The notes under the pieces are model-generated. The model saw nothing but the letters and a program-made list of their open reading frames with translations, did no database searches and had not been told where the DNA came from. The position numbers and the translations under genes are program-made. From a bacterium 0.1xD8-71 (GTDB taxonomy: Bacteria; Bacillota; Clostridia; Lachnospirales; Lachnospiraceae), in contig RAYR01000021.1 in the NCBI GenBank assembly GCA_003612405.1, positions 23,660 through 87,659 on the forward strand: a stretch of DNA of 64,000 bases, read 5' to 3'. Shown piece after piece: positions 7,438-16,908 of the stretch. Position 1 is the first letter of the stretch. Each line of letters opens with the position of its first letter.

Positions 7438-9993
7438 ATGGAGAAACAGATTTTAAACAGTGATAACTGGAAGATGCAGATTGTGGGAGAGAATGTTTAT
7501 GGGATTACACAGGAAGAAATTCCGGCCGTGATTCCCGGTTCCGTCTATGGCAATCTGCTGCTTCAGGGATTGATTCCGGATCCTTACGATGGAATGAATG
7601 AATTGACGGCATTGAAACTGATGGAGAATGATTTTCGGTTTCGGACGGTTTTTACCCTCACCAGGGAACAGGTTGAGAGTGATTTTCTGCTGCTTCGATT
7701 TGACGGGATAGATACCCTGGCGGATATTTATCTCAATGATGTTCTGCTGGGACATGCTGATAATATGCATCGTGTCTGGGAGTTTGTCATAGAGGAAACC
7801 GCCAGAACGGGAGAGAATGAACTGCGGGTAGAGATTGCCTCCCCTACGCGCTTTATCAAGGCGGAAAATGAGAAGGTCTATACAGGCGGGTCTACGGATA
7901 GTATGCAAGGATTTCCCCATCTTCGTAAGGCACACTGTATGTTCGGCTGGGATTGGGGGCCGAGACTGCCTGATGCCGGTATTTTCCGGGAAGTTTCGGT
8001 TTTGTCCGGCCAGAAGGCAAGGCTGGAACAGGTTTATATAACACAGAACTGGGGAGAGCAGGAAGAGAAGGCAGCTGCAACGAAAGCGCCGGGAGAACAG
8101 GAAACAGACAGCGTCACCTTGCAGTATGCTGTGACGGTGGAAGACTTTGCGGCGGCGGATTATGAGATCAGGATTGCCCTCTATGACGAGCAGGGGTCTC
8201 TGGTGGCGGAGAAATCCTCTGCCGGGGATTTGAGCACGCAGCAGGCAGAAGGACAGCCGGCTGCCGCAGCCGGCTGGGACACCATTACGGTGGAGCATCC
8301 GAAGCGCTGGTGGCCCCATGGGTATGGAGAACAGACGCTTTACCGTGCGGAAGTGCTGCTGCTGGATGCAGAAGGAAATCTTCTGGACACCTGGAGCCGC
8401 AGGATAGGACTGCGTACCATGACCATCAATACAGAGGAAGATGAGTGGGGACAGTGTTTTGCCCACGAGGTCAATGGTGTGAAGATTTTTGCCATGGGTG
8501 CCGACTATATTCCGGAAGATAATATTCTATCCAGAGTGACTAAAGAACGTACCCGCAGGCTGTTGGAGGATGCAGTGGCGGTGAATCATAACTGTATCCG
8601 TGTCTGGGGCGGCGGTTATTATCCGGAGGACTGGTTCTTTGACGCCTGCGACGAACTGGGACTGATTGTGTGGCAGGATTTCATGTTTGCCTGTGCCTCC
8701 TATGAGCTGGATGATGCGTTTGCCCGCAACGTCAGCGAAGAGATCCGGGATAATGTGCGGCGGATCAGGCATCATGCCTGCCTGGGTATCTGGTGCGGTA
8801 ACAACGAGATGGAAACCCAGACTTTAGACAAGGCCTGGAATCCTTCGATCAAGCAGAAATATGATTATATCAAACTCTTTGAATATATCATACCGAAGAT
8901 TCTGGAAGAGGAAGATCCGGCTACATTCTACTGGCCTTCGTCTCCGTCTTCCGGCGGCAATTATGATAATCCCTGGGACGAGAACCGGGGTGATACCCAT
9001 TACTGGGAAGTGTGGCATGGCAACAAACCTTTTACGGACTACAGGAAATATTACTTCCGTTACATGTCCGAGTTTGGCTTCCAGTCTTTCCCATGTCTGA
9101 AGACAGTGGAGAGCTTTACCAGGCCGCAGGACCGCAATGTTTTCTCCCGGGTAATGGAGATGCACCAGAGGAATACGGCGGCCAACGGTAAGATTATGAC
9201 GTATATGTCGGCCACCTATCTATACCCGAAGAATTTTGAGATGCTCCTATATGCGTCCCAGCTTCTCCAGGCAGATGCCATCCGCTACGGGATCGAGCAT
9301 TTCAGAAGGCATCGGGGCAGATGTATGGGCACGGTGGTATGGCAGCTTAACGATATCTGGCCGGTGGCTTCCTGGGCCAGCATTGATTACTTTGGCCGGT
9401 GGAAAGCCCTGCATTATGCGGAAAAAAGAGCCTTTGCCCCGGTGATGATATCCTGCGAGGAAGTGGGAGAACTCAGCGAGAGACCTTACTGTGTGGCCCA
9501 GCCGGAGCCGATTCAGGTATCGGCTGCCCTGCATGTGGCCAATGAAACCATGGAGCCTGTCAGCGGCACGGTGAAGTGGGAACTGCGGAAGGCTTCCGGG
9601 GAAGAGATTATGGCAGGACGGCAGGAAGTGACCGTGGCAGCATTGTCAGGGCTTTGGCTGGAGAAGATGGATCTGTCTGCGTACAATGAGCTGGAAGTTT
9701 ATATAAGTTATTCATTTGTACAGGGAGAACATGTGGTATCGGAAAATACCAGTCTGTTTACGGCACCCAAACACTTCCCGTTCCAGGATCCCGGACTTAC
9801 CATGAGAAGGGAAGGGAATACTCTGGTGGTAACTGCACAGACTTATGCCAGAAGTGTTTCCATTGAGGGGATAGACGGCGATGTGAAACTGACCGATAAT
9901 TTCTTTGATATGAATCCTGGAGAAAAACGTGTTGATATCTTAGAAGGTGACGCGAAAGAATTTAAACTGCTGTCAGTGTATGATATTGCATAG
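7438..9993 (+). CDS. Glycoside hydrolase family 2, beta-mannosidase-like
   Basis: 851-aa GH2 enzyme. The sugar-binding (about residues 1-190), immunoglobulin-like (190-320) and TIM-barrel domains are in the usual order. The acid/base glutamate is Glu457 in GNNE and the nucleophile is Glu545 in SEFGFQS; the HCMFGWDWGP region is typical of beta-mannosidases, which release mannose from beta-mannosides or N-glycan cores. No signal peptide is seen, so it should act in the cytoplasm on imported oligosaccharides. The start is the ATG at 7438 with CAGGAGA 8 bp upstream; the frame is open further upstream but without a better start. It stands alone, without a transporter or other glycosidase beside it. 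Confidence 0.9.
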   Translation: MEKQILNSDNWKMQIVGENVYGITQEEIPAVIPGSVYGNLLLQGLIPDPYDGMNELTALKLMENDFRFRTVFTLTREQVESDFLLLRFDGIDTLADIYLNDVLLGHADNMHRVWEFVIEETARTGENELRVEIASPTRFIKAENEKVYTGGSTDSMQGFPHLRKAHCMFGWDWGPRLPDAGIFREVSVLSGQKARLEQVYITQNWGEQEEKAAATKAPGEQETDSVTLQYAVTVEDFAAADYEIRIALYDEQGSLVAEKSSAGDLSTQQAEGQPAAAAGWDTITVEHPKRWWPHGYGEQTLYRAEVLLLDAEGNLLDTWSRRIGLRTMTINTEEDEWGQCFAHEVNGVKIFAMGADYIPEDNILSRVTKERTRRLLEDAVAVNHNCIRVWGGGYYPEDWFFDACDELGLIVWQDFMFACASYELDDAFARNVSEEIRDNVRRIRHHACLGIWCGNNEMETQTLDKAWNPSIKQKYDYIKLFEYIIPKILEEEDPATFYWPSSPSSGGNYDNPWDENRGDTHYWEVWHGNKPFTDYRKYYFRYMSEFGFQSFPCLKTVESFTRPQDRNVFSRVMEMHQRNTAANGKIMTYMSATYLYPKNFEMLLYASQLLQADAIRYGIEHFRRHRGRCMGTVVWQLNDIWPVASWASIDYFGRWKALHYAEKRAFAPVMISCEEVGELSERPYCVAQPEPIQVSAALHVANETMEPVSGTVKWELRKASGEEIMAGRQEVTVAALSGLWLEKMDLSAYNELEVYISYSFVQGEHVVSENTSLFTAPKHFPFQDPGLTMRREGNTLVVTAQTYARSVSIEGIDGDVKLTDNFFDMNPGEKRVDILEGDAKEFKLLSVYDIA

Positions 9994-10004
9994 AACATGT
10001 AAAG

Positions 10005-10034
10005 AGGCCGCCACCAGATTGGTGACGGCCTTTC
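10005..10034 (+). terminator. Terminator after the GH2 gene
   Basis: A stem AGGCCG-C-CACC with GGTG-A-CGGCCT (10005-10015 and 10021-10031) has one internal mismatch and a 5-base loop, and is followed by a short TTTC run. It lies 12 bp after the GH2 stop. Confidence 0.65.
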
Positions 10035-10149
10035 ATAGGGGAGGATAAGTATTTTACTTTCTCTTTGGTAACCATCAAAGGAGGGGGTCCATTGACTATT
10101 AAGTAGTATGGACGGCTTTTGGGGGAATATACATGGCAGGCAAAAATAT

Positions 10150-10178
10150 TTTACTTTTCTTACGAAATGTTATATACT
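10150..10178 (+). promoter_or_regulatory. Candidate promoter for the SEC-C gene
   Basis: TTTACT (10150-10155) and TATACT (10173-10178) are 17 bp apart, about 70 bp before the SEC-C protein start. The -10 matches 5 of 6 and the -35 matches 4 of 6 consensus bases. Confidence 0.4.
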
Positions 10179-10247
10179 TAGGTGGCAAAACAGATTGTCC
10201 TTATGTGGGATGACTGTATATTATTAGGATAAAAGGTGGTAATGACG

Positions 10248-10754
10248 ATGGCATTATTAAAACAGTGGCGTGATATGGCGTATTCCGAGACGGCAAACAA
10301 AGGCGATCTGCAAAGACTCTGGGCCGATTATTTTCAGAAAGAGAAAGAGATTTATGCGCAGCTTTTAAAGACACCCGACAAGGAAGTGAAGGGCACAGTC
10401 AAGGAGCTGGCAGATAAATATGAAGTGGAACTGATGACCATGGTGGGCTTTCTGGACGGCATCAATGACAGCTTGAAAAAGCCCAATCCCATCGAGGAGA
10501 TGGAGGAGGATACCAAGGTAGGTCTTGGTTTTGACAAGGAGCTGCTTTATAAAAATATGGTAGCGGCGGGTGCAGACTGGCTTTATGAGCTGGAAGAGTG
10601 GAATGATATCTTTGATGAGGATACCAGAAAGGCACTCTACAGGGAGCAGAAGCAATCCACCACAGTCCGTAAGGAGAAAAGGGTTTATCCCAATGATCCC
10701 TGTCCCTGCGGCAGCGGCAAGAAATATAAGAAATGTTGTGGTAAAAATGCATAA
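10248..10754 (+). CDS. SEC-C metal-binding motif protein
   Basis: 168-aa protein with a mostly helical acidic body and a C-terminal SEC-C zinc motif, [17 protein letters not shown], like the tail of SecA and YecA proteins; the motif binds zinc and often mediates contacts with SecB or the ribosome. Function is otherwise unknown. I chose the ATG at 10248 because AAAGGTGG (10232-10239) sits 8 bp before it; a GTG at 10236 and an ATG at 10242 are in frame but fall in or too near that site. Its last codons overlap the start of the next gene. Confidence 0.85.
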   Translation: MALLKQWRDMAYSETANKGDLQRLWADYFQKEKEIYAQLLKTPDKEVKGTVKELADKYEVELMTMVGFLDGINDSLKKPNPIEEMEEDTKVGLGFDKELLYKNMVAAGADWLYELEEWNDIFDEDTRKALYREQKQSTTVRKEKRVYPNDPCPCGSGKKYKKCCGKNA

Positions 10755-11211
10755 CGGGTTAAAAAAGACTGCATCCCGGACCAAACAGGCAGTAGAGACT
10801 TTCTATGAGGGATACAATTGTGCCCAGTCAGTTTTTGCGACCTATGCGGACTGTTTTGGAATGGACCGGGAGATGGCATTTAAGATGTCCAGTGCCATGG
10901 GTGCCGGCGTGGGCAGAATGAGAGAGGTCTGCGGAGCCGTATCTTCCATGGCCATGCTGGCCGGTCTGAAAGAAGGCAATGCCAATCCTGAGGATGAGGA
11001 GGCCAAAGAGCGGATTTACCTGCGGGTACGGCAGATGAGCGAACGGTTCCGGCAGGAGAACGGCAGTATCATTTGCAGAGAACTTCTGGGCATCACAGAG
11101 GCGGAGGAAAGTGCGAAACCGCAGCCGCGTACCAGGGAATATTATGAGTCAAGGCCCTGTCCTCATCTGATCGAGTGTGCGGCCAGGATTATTGAAGAGG
11201 AACTGCTGTAG
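10747..11211 (+). CDS. C_GCAxxG_C_C family putative redox protein
   Basis: 154-aa protein with the spaced cysteines of the C_GCAxxG_C_C family (GYNCAQSV near residue 23, [14 protein letters not shown] near 60, ICRELLG near 104 and [11 protein letters not shown] near the C-terminus), a family thought to bind a metal or Fe-S centre and often found with redox enzymes. The ATG at 10747 overlaps the SEC-C stop by 8 bp, so translation is probably coupled; no independent ribosome binding site is convincing. The frame is open further upstream, but that part reads as a shadow of the SEC-C gene. Confidence 0.85.
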   Translation: MHNGLKKTASRTKQAVETFYEGYNCAQSVFATYADCFGMDREMAFKMSSAMGAGVGRMREVCGAVSSMAMLAGLKEGNANPEDEEAKERIYLRVRQMSERFRQENGSIICRELLGITEAEESAKPQPRTREYYESRPCPHLIECAARIIEEELL

Positions 11212-11289
11212 ATACTGTGGAGCGGGCATCAAAAGAAATATTTGAAAAACGCTTTACTTTTATAAAAATATGGCATAGAATACGAATAA

Positions 11290-11552
11290 CAGATATGGAA
11301 CAACACGTTGACGAGAAGAGTAAAATGCGGAAAGTATCAGAGAGAGGCGCCCTGTGCTGAAAGCGCTTTTGCCGGAAACATTTGAAAACTAACTCCGAGT
11401 GGCCCCAATCCGGCCCGTTGGCATACGTTACAGCCTAATGAGAGGCTCTGGTAAGACGTCCGAGAGGAAGGCGAAGGCGCACAGGGCAAGCGAGGTGGAA
11501 CCGCGTAAATTACGTCCTCTGCACTATCAACCGATAGTGCAGGGGATTTTTT
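11290..11552 (+). promoter_or_regulatory. T-box riboswitch (threonine) upstream of the small ORF and thrS
   Basis: The leader contains a Stem I 5' side with AGAGTAAAATG (about 11316-11328), a Stem I 3' side where CATTT pairs back to AAATG and is followed by a candidate specifier codon ACT (Thr) at 11388-11390 plus a purine, and the near-invariant T-box AGGTGGAACCGCG at 11493-11505, just before a strong terminator. T-box leaders bind uncharged tRNA and permit read-through when the cognate amino acid is short. The Thr assignment rests on the ACT codon and on thrS downstream. The 5' boundary is approximate. Confidence 0.92.
11515..11552 (+). terminator. T-box regulated intrinsic terminator
   Basis: A 14-bp stem (11515-11528 with 11533-11546, one G-U pair) and AACC loop are followed by six T residues. 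It lies 10 bp after the T-box sequence, whose bases would pair with the 5' side of this stem in the antiterminator form. Confidence 0.9.
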
Positions 11553-11579
11553 ATACAATGAGAAAAGGAGGATAATACT

Positions 11580-11813
11580 ATGAATATCACAGAATTAAAG
11601 GAGCGAACTACACAGCTGCTGGAGGAAAATGTAACACTCAGCAAATTAAATTTTGCATTGCTGGGAGCGGTTTTGCTGCTGGCAGGGATTTGTCTGGGAA
11701 TGCTGGCAGCCCCGCTCACACATGGGATTACAATCGGCAGTCATAACGGCTGCAACAATGGCAACAATAATGGCAATGAAAGTGGAAACAGCCACACGAA
11801 TAGTGATAAGTAA
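11580..11813 (+). CDS. Small single-pass membrane protein between the T-box and thrS
   Basis: 77-aa protein with an amphipathic N-terminal helix (MNITELKERTTQLLEENVTL), one transmembrane segment (about residues 24-48, LLGAVLLLAGICLGMLAAP) and an Asn/Gly/Ser/His-rich tail from about residue 50. AAAGGAGG lies 7 bp before the ATG. It is the first gene after the T-box terminator and is followed 32 bp later by thrS, so threonine starvation should induce both. I do not recognise a family. The low-complexity tail could bind metal or be a spacer; that is a guess. Confidence 0.8.
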   Translation: MNITELKERTTQLLEENVTLSKLNFALLGAVLLLAGICLGMLAAPLTHGITIGSHNGCNNGNNNGNESGNSHTNSDK

Positions 11814-11845
11814 AGGCAGTTTTTCAGAGAGGAAAGGTGAAAATC

Positions 11846-13810
11846 ATGATAATTACGCTAAAAGACGGCTCCAGCAAGGAGTATGCGCAGGCGATGAGCA
11901 TTTATGACATCGCTCTTGATATCTCGGAAGGACTGGCACGGGTGGCCTGTGCCGGTGAAGTGGACGGTAAGGTGGAGGATTTACGGACAGTCATCGATCA
12001 GGACTGTAATTTAAATATTCTCACCGCCAATGATCCGGAGGGGTTAAAAGTGGTCAGACATACCACTTCCCATGTGCTGGCGGAGGCGGTAAAGCGTCTG
12101 TTCCCGGAGGCAAAGGTGACCATTGGGCCTGCCATTGAAGATGGATTTTATTATGATTTCGACGCACAGCCTTTTTCCAGGGAAGACCTGGATAAGCTGG
12201 AAGCGGAGATGAAGAAGATCATCAAGGAAGGACATAAACTGGAGCGGTTCACTCTGCCCCGCAATGAAGCAATCCAGTACATGAAAGACAAGGGTGAGCC
12301 TTATAAGGTGGAGCTGATTGAAGATCTGCCGGAGGATGCGGAGATTTCCTTCTATGACCAGGGCGGCTTCGTAGATTTGTGTGCCGGCCCGCACCTGATG
12401 AGTACGAAGAACATTAAAGCCTATAAGCTGATTTCTTCTTCCATGGCCTACTGGCGGGGAGATTCCAACAGGGCGCAGCTTCAGCGTATCTACGGCACGG
12501 CTTTTGCCAAAAAAGAAGAACTGGAAGCGTATCTGGCACATCTGGAGGATATCAAACGCCGGGATCACAATAAGCTCGGCCGGGAGATGGAGCTGTTTAC
12601 CACAGTGGATGTGATCGGACAGGGGCTGCCCCTTCTGTTACCTAAGGGCACCAAGATGGTCATGAAATTACAGCGCTGGATCGAAGATCTGGAAGACAAA
12701 GAGTGGGGTTACGTGAGAACGAAGACACCGCTGATGGCCAAGAGCGATCTGTATAAGATTTCCGGACACTGGGATCATTACAAAGAAGGCATGTTCGTGC
12801 TGGGGGATGAGGAAAAGGATAAAGAAGTCTTTGCCCTGCGTCCGATGACCTGTCCTTTCCAGTATTATTGCTACAAAAATACACAGCACTCCTATCGTGA
12901 CCTGCCCATTCGTTATGGTGAGACTTCTACCCTGTTTAGGAATGAGGATTCCGGCGAGATGCATGGCCTGACCAGAGTAAGGCAGTTTACGATTTCAGAG
13001 GGACACCTGGTTGTACGTCCTGATCAGATGGTGGAGGAGTTTAAAGGATGTATCGCTCTGGCAAAATATATTATGTCAACCTTGGGGCTGCTGGATGATA
13101 TTACCTGGCATTTATCCAAATGGGATCCGGAGAACCCGGAAAAATATATCGGAGAACCGGAAGTCTGGAATGAGACAGAGGCGCACATCCGCAATATTCT
13201 GGAAGAACTGGAACTTCCCTTTGTAGAGGATGTGGGTGAGGCGGCTTTCTATGGCCCGAAAGTGGATATTAATGCCAGGAATGTATATGGCAAAGAGGAT
13301 ACCATGATTACCGTACAGTGGGATGCCCTTTTGGCGGAGCAGTTCGATATGTATTTCATCGATCCTAATGGGGATAAGGTTCGCCCATATATTATCCACA
13401 GAACATCCCTGGGCTGTTATGAGCGTACCCTGGCCTGGCTGATCGAGAAATATGCGGGCAAGTTCCCTACCTGGCTGTGTCCGGAACAGGTGCGCGTCCT
13501 GCCGATTTCCGAAAAGTATGAGGAGTATGCGGAGGAAGTGAGAAAAGAACTGGCCAGAAATGATGTGGATGTGACGGTGGATAACCGTTCCGAGAAGATT
13601 GGCTTTAAGATTCGGGAAGCCCGTCTGAATAAAGTGCCTTATATGCTGGTAGTGGGAGCCAATGAGGCGGAGGAGAAGACTGTATCTGTCAGAAGCCGTT
13701 ACGCGGGAGATGAGGGCGTGAAACCTCTTGGAGATTTTATTGACCAGATCTGCAAGGAAATCCGGACGAAGGAGATTCGTAAAGAAGAGGTTACAGAAGA
13801 AGGGAAATAA
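11846..13810 (+). CDS. thrS: Threonyl-tRNA synthetase
   Basis: 654-aa class II aminoacyl-tRNA synthetase that charges tRNA-Thr. Domains in order: TGS (residues 1-62), editing/SAD domain (about 65-240, with HTTSH giving His72 and His76 of the HxxxH site), catalytic core (about 245-540, with motif 2 RNEDSGEMHGLTRVRQFT and the zinc/active-site MTCPFQ) and the C-terminal anticodon-binding domain (545-645). The ATG at 11846 has GAGAGGAAAGG 8 bp upstream; a GTG three codons earlier is part of that site. Expression should be controlled by the upstream T-box. Confidence 0.98.
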   Translation: MIITLKDGSSKEYAQAMSIYDIALDISEGLARVACAGEVDGKVEDLRTVIDQDCNLNILTANDPEGLKVVRHTTSHVLAEAVKRLFPEAKVTIGPAIEDGFYYDFDAQPFSREDLDKLEAEMKKIIKEGHKLERFTLPRNEAIQYMKDKGEPYKVELIEDLPEDAEISFYDQGGFVDLCAGPHLMSTKNIKAYKLISSSMAYWRGDSNRAQLQRIYGTAFAKKEELEAYLAHLEDIKRRDHNKLGREMELFTTVDVIGQGLPLLLPKGTKMVMKLQRWIEDLEDKEWGYVRTKTPLMAKSDLYKISGHWDHYKEGMFVLGDEEKDKEVFALRPMTCPFQYYCYKNTQHSYRDLPIRYGETSTLFRNEDSGEMHGLTRVRQFTISEGHLVVRPDQMVEEFKGCIALAKYIMSTLGLLDDITWHLSKWDPENPEKYIGEPEVWNETEAHIRNILEELELPFVEDVGEAAFYGPKVDINARNVYGKEDTMITVQWDALLAEQFDMYFIDPNGDKVRPYIIHRTSLGCYERTLAWLIEKYAGKFPTWLCPEQVRVLPISEKYEEYAEEVRKELARNDVDVTVDNRSEKIGFKIREARLNKVPYMLVVGANEAEEKTVSVRSRYAGDEGVKPLGDFIDQICKEIRTKEIRKEEVTEEGK

Positions 13811-13819
13811 TTACCAAGA

Positions 13820-15535
13820 ATGAAAAGCAGGACAAAAATTTCCATAAAGGATGCTTTTGGATGGTTCTTTATTGGTATCAGCGTGTTGATGCTTGGAAAG
13901 AGCATCGCACTGTGTTTCAGTCATGATATCTGGTATGACGAACTGTTCACCGTGGGAATGATCGAACATTCCTACGGTGAACTGATTCGCTTTACAGCGG
14001 CAGACGTCCATCCGCCGTTGTATTATTGTGTAACAAAATTGTTTGCAGATTTATGTAAACTAATTATACCAGGGGCAGTGACTGTCATTCCGGCAAAGCT
14101 TGCGTCGGTACTGCCTTATTTCATCCTGCTTCTTTATAGTGTGACATGGATCCGCAAGCGGTTTGGCATCTTTACTGGGGGCATGTTTCTTTTCTGTGCG
14201 ATTGCCATGCCGCAGATGCCTGCTTATACGGTGGAAGTGCGGATGTATGGCTGGGCCCTGTTGTTTGTGACGGCGGCATTTTTACATGCTTATGGATGTG
14301 TGACGGCGCCGCTTTCATGTGCAGATGGCCGTATAGAGGAGGAGAGAGGACGATTTGTTCACGGCATGGCCCTTGTAATATACGGACTGGCGGCGGCCTA
14401 TACTCAGTACTTTGCCTGCGTGGCGGTAGTGATGGTATATCTGTATGTATTGATTGCATTTTGGTGCCGGGATAAAAGACGTATCAGGGAATGGTGCCTG
14501 TATGTGATGGTGTCCGTCGTCGGCTATATTCCCTGGCTTTTTGCCCTGACGGGACAGATCTCGGCAGTCAGTGAGAATTACTGGATCCTGCCCCTGACCT
14601 GGCGGTCGCTGGGAGGGTGCGTCAAATTCCTGCTGAAACCGGCTTTTCAAAAGGAAACCTGGAATGTGATTCTGGCAGTTGTGCTGTTTGTGCTGTATGC
14701 GGAAGTGGTCGGAGATAGCCTCTTCCGCTATGTCAGATATTGTAGAAGAATAAAAAATGAAAATAAAAATCCTGGTTTTATCAGCAATATGGAAAAACTA
14801 TACCATAATGGAAGAGTTATACATGCAATTGCCGCACTGGGCGTACTGGCTGGCGTGGTCCTATTTGGATTTGCAGCATCTATTCTGATCCGGCCGGTGT
14901 TTGTGTATCGCTATATGATTCCGGCAATGGGATGTTTCTGGCTTTGCTTTGTTATCTGTCTGGATGGATTATTATGTAAACTAGATATCACCCTCTTATT
15001 ACAAAAAGAAAGAGGGAAGACAGAGAAAGGAAAAGGCAATAGATATTTACCCCTGATTAAGAAGGGACTATTTCTCGTAGTCATCATGTTTCTGATAATC
15101 GGCCTGCGTGATTACCGTGCTTTTCTTGGAGAAGAAGAGTATAAGATAAAACTGATGAAGGATACGGAGGCGGCCCTTTCACAGATTGGACCGGAGGACA
15201 TCGTGATTTATAATTTTGATCAGGTACAGGCTGTGACATCTTATTACCTGGAAGACGGGACAGAACGTTATCTGTGGAATGGAGAGGCGGAGAAACTCAT
15301 ACAGGAAATCATCGGGCCCTGCAAGACAGTGGAAACCGTGGAGACTATCAGGGCATGGTTGGAAGACAGCAATGACCAGGCGCAGAGAACAGACCGCAAG
15401 GTCTGGTTTATAGGCAGCTTTAACAGCCGTGAAGATATTGTGGCACAGTGGCGGGAAGACGGGCTGACTGTGGAGGAGAAAGGCAGTTATCTGTTGGAAC
15501 GATACTGGTTTAATTTATATGAAATCAGCTTATAG
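13820..15535 (+). CDS. Multi-pass membrane protein, GT39-like (GT-C fold) glycosyltransferase
   Basis: 571-aa integral membrane protein with about nine to ten hydrophobic segments. The N-terminal pattern WYDELFTVGMI followed by a DVHPPLYY loop matches the PMT/ArnT-like GT39 group, where the acidic residue in the first extracytoplasmic loop (Asp/Glu in YDE) is catalytic and the donor is a polyprenyl-phosphate sugar. A soluble C-terminal part (about 430-571) follows the last membrane segment. It begins 9 bp after thrS with a weak ribosome binding site. A copy of the palindromic repeat lies inside the gene at 14796-14818, encoding part of the loop around residue 330. Acceptor is unknown. Confidence 0.75.
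   Translation: MKSRTKISIKDAFGWFFIGISVLMLGKSIALCFSHDIWYDELFTVGMIEHSYGELIRFTAADVHPPLYYCVTKLFADLCKLIIPGAVTVIPAKLASVLPYFILLLYSVTWIRKRFGIFTGGMFLFCAIAMPQMPAYTVEVRMYGWALLFVTAAFLHAYGCVTAPLSCADGRIEEERGRFVHGMALVIYGLAAAYTQYFACVAVVMVYLYVLIAFWCRDKRRIREWCLYVMVSVVGYIPWLFALTGQISAVSENYWILPLTWRSLGGCVKFLLKPAFQKETWNVILAVVLFVLYAEVVGDSLFRYVRYCRRIKNENKNPGFISNMEKLYHNGRVIHAIAALGVLAGVVLFGFAASILIRPVFVYRYMIPAMGCFWLCFVICLDGLLCKLDITLLLQKERGKTEKGKGNRYLPLIKKGLFLVVIMFLIIGLRDYRAFLGEEEYKIKLMKDTEAALSQIGPEDIVIYNFDQVQAVTSYYLEDGTERYLWNGEAEKLIQEIIGPCKTVETVETIRAWLEDSNDQAQRTDRKVWFIGSFNSREDIVAQWREDGLTVEEKGSYLLERYWFNLYEISL
14796..14818. repeat. Interspersed palindromic repeat, copy 2 (inside a gene)
   Basis: Imperfect palindrome centred on 14807 with AACT and AGTT arms and a perfect CCAT-A-ATGG core, related to copies at 4504 and 62477. 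Here it is in the coding frame of the GT39-like gene and leaves the reading frame open (residues LYHNGRV). Confidence 0.55.
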
Positions 15536-15612
15536 TATAGAATCCCGTTTCCTGTCCATACTAACTTATGATAGATTAAACGCTGCGCAGACAAACAAAT
15601 CAGGAGGTTATT

Positions 15613-15927
15613 ATGGCGGAATTAAAATGTGGTGTAGAAAACTGTACCTATAATCAGGATGACTATTGCTGTAAAGGAGATATCATGGTGGCTGGCAGCC
15701 ACGCAGATACTTGTGACGGGACATGCTGTGAGAGTTTTTCCCAGAGACGGGAAGATTCTTATGTCAGTTCCCTGGATCATCCCTGCCGGACGATAAGCAT
15801 TGACTGCGAGGCCGTCAAATGCGTATATAATACCAATTACAAGTGCCACGCAGAACATGTGGATATCAGAGGCTGCGGTGCCTGCGACTGTAAGGAGACC
15901 CAGTGCGCGACCTTCCGCGAATCATAG
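15613..15927 (+). CDS. Tandem DUF1540 Cys-rich protein
   Basis: 104-aa protein with two DUF1540 modules: residues about 5-41 (CGVENCTYNQDDYCC then C-x3-C) and about 63-100 (CEAVKCVYNTNYKC then GCGACDC and C). Each unit has the repeated C-x4-C-x-YN pattern, suggesting metal binding or disulphide knots. Such small proteins are common in Clostridia and some are linked to sporulation, but the role is unknown. CAGGAGG lies 6 bp before the ATG. It stands alone with no clear operon partner. Confidence 0.88.
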   Translation: MAELKCGVENCTYNQDDYCCKGDIMVAGSHADTCDGTCCESFSQRREDSYVSSLDHPCRTISIDCEAVKCVYNTNYKCHAEHVDIRGCGACDCKETQCATFRES

Positions 15928-16102
15928 TGTGAGAAGAAGCTGAGGTTCTGAGATGGCGGCGGGTGAAAGACACAAATTGTCAATTGCCTGCCGCATGTTT
16001 TATGTGGTAGAATTGAGAGGATGCAAAGTTGTGCCGGAGCGTCACAGCTTTGTGGGATGGTATTGTTACATTTCACATAAACGTTCCAGAATGAGGATTC
16101 CT

Positions 16103-16834
16103 ATGAACATAAGAAAAACAAGCGTTTTACTCCTGCTTTTGGGATGTCTTGGTATGATGTCCGCCTGTGGGAAGGATGAGACAGTACCTGCAAATGCGCA
16201 GGCAGAGGGGATGGAAGAAGCGCAGATGCGGGAAGAACCATCCGATGAGGAGTCAGTGTCCCCGGAGGAAGAGACAGATAATGGACAGACAGAAACAGAA
16301 GATATTTCCGATACTGAGGAGATAATCGTGGAAGAGCCACTCAAAAGCCAGCTGACGGCGGAACTTCTGGAAGAAAACAATTTGGATCCTTCCGTGGTGG
16401 AGGAGACTCGTGTCACCAAAGGATGCAGCTTTACACTGCCGGAAGAGTTTGAACCCGCAGAAGATATGGAAGGAATGTATGTGACGGGCCGTTATCCTAT
16501 AGATGCCTCTACTATTTATTATGCAGAGCTTGAGAAAGATACGGTATTGCAGCTGATGACCGAGGAATCATTTACACAGCAGATTCAGGAGAATTTAGAG
16601 GAAATCTATGGTGAAGAGGTAGAAGTGACCATAGACAGCTTTGAACAGATCAAGATGCAGGGATATCCAGCCTTTAAGATACTGTGCCATTACCAGGTGG
16701 GAGATGTTAAAGTCACCCAGCTGGAATATGCCATTAATGCAGATAAAAGCTATGTGATCACTTATTCCCAGACCGGGGATTATGACCGGATGGAAGAGTA
16801 TGAGGCAAGCGCTGAGACGATAAAGGTGGAATGA
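16103..16834 (+). CDS. Probable lipoprotein of unknown function
   Basis: 243-aa exported protein. The N-terminus MNIRKTSVLLLLLGCLG ends in a lipobox-like MMSAC, so Cys21 would be lipidated and the protein anchored outside the membrane. Residues about 25-90 are very acidic and low in complexity (Glu/Asp/Thr/Ser), like a cell-wall-spanning linker; the rest (about 95-243) is a compact domain I do not recognise. The ATG at 16103 has GAGGA 5 bp upstream; the open frame continues 50 codons upstream, but that extension would bury the signal peptide. Confidence 0.8.
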   Translation: MNIRKTSVLLLLLGCLGMMSACGKDETVPANAQAEGMEEAQMREEPSDEESVSPEEETDNGQTETEDISDTEEIIVEEPLKSQLTAELLEENNLDPSVVEETRVTKGCSFTLPEEFEPAEDMEGMYVTGRYPIDASTIYYAELEKDTVLQLMTEESFTQQIQENLEEIYGEEVEVTIDSFEQIKMQGYPAFKILCHYQVGDVKVTQLEYAINADKSYVITYSQTGDYDRMEEYEASAETIKVE

Positions 16835-16908
16835 ATGAAAAAAATAATAGCATTAAGAGAGTTTTATGCTAAATTATCTATACAGAGATATTCTTTAGAT
16901 GTTCTCAA

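Noticed and set aside
7453..8466. 337-aa minus-strand frame inside the GH2 gene
   Set aside because: The GH2 frame continues through it with catalytic residues further on; the minus frame has no ribosome binding site or domain.
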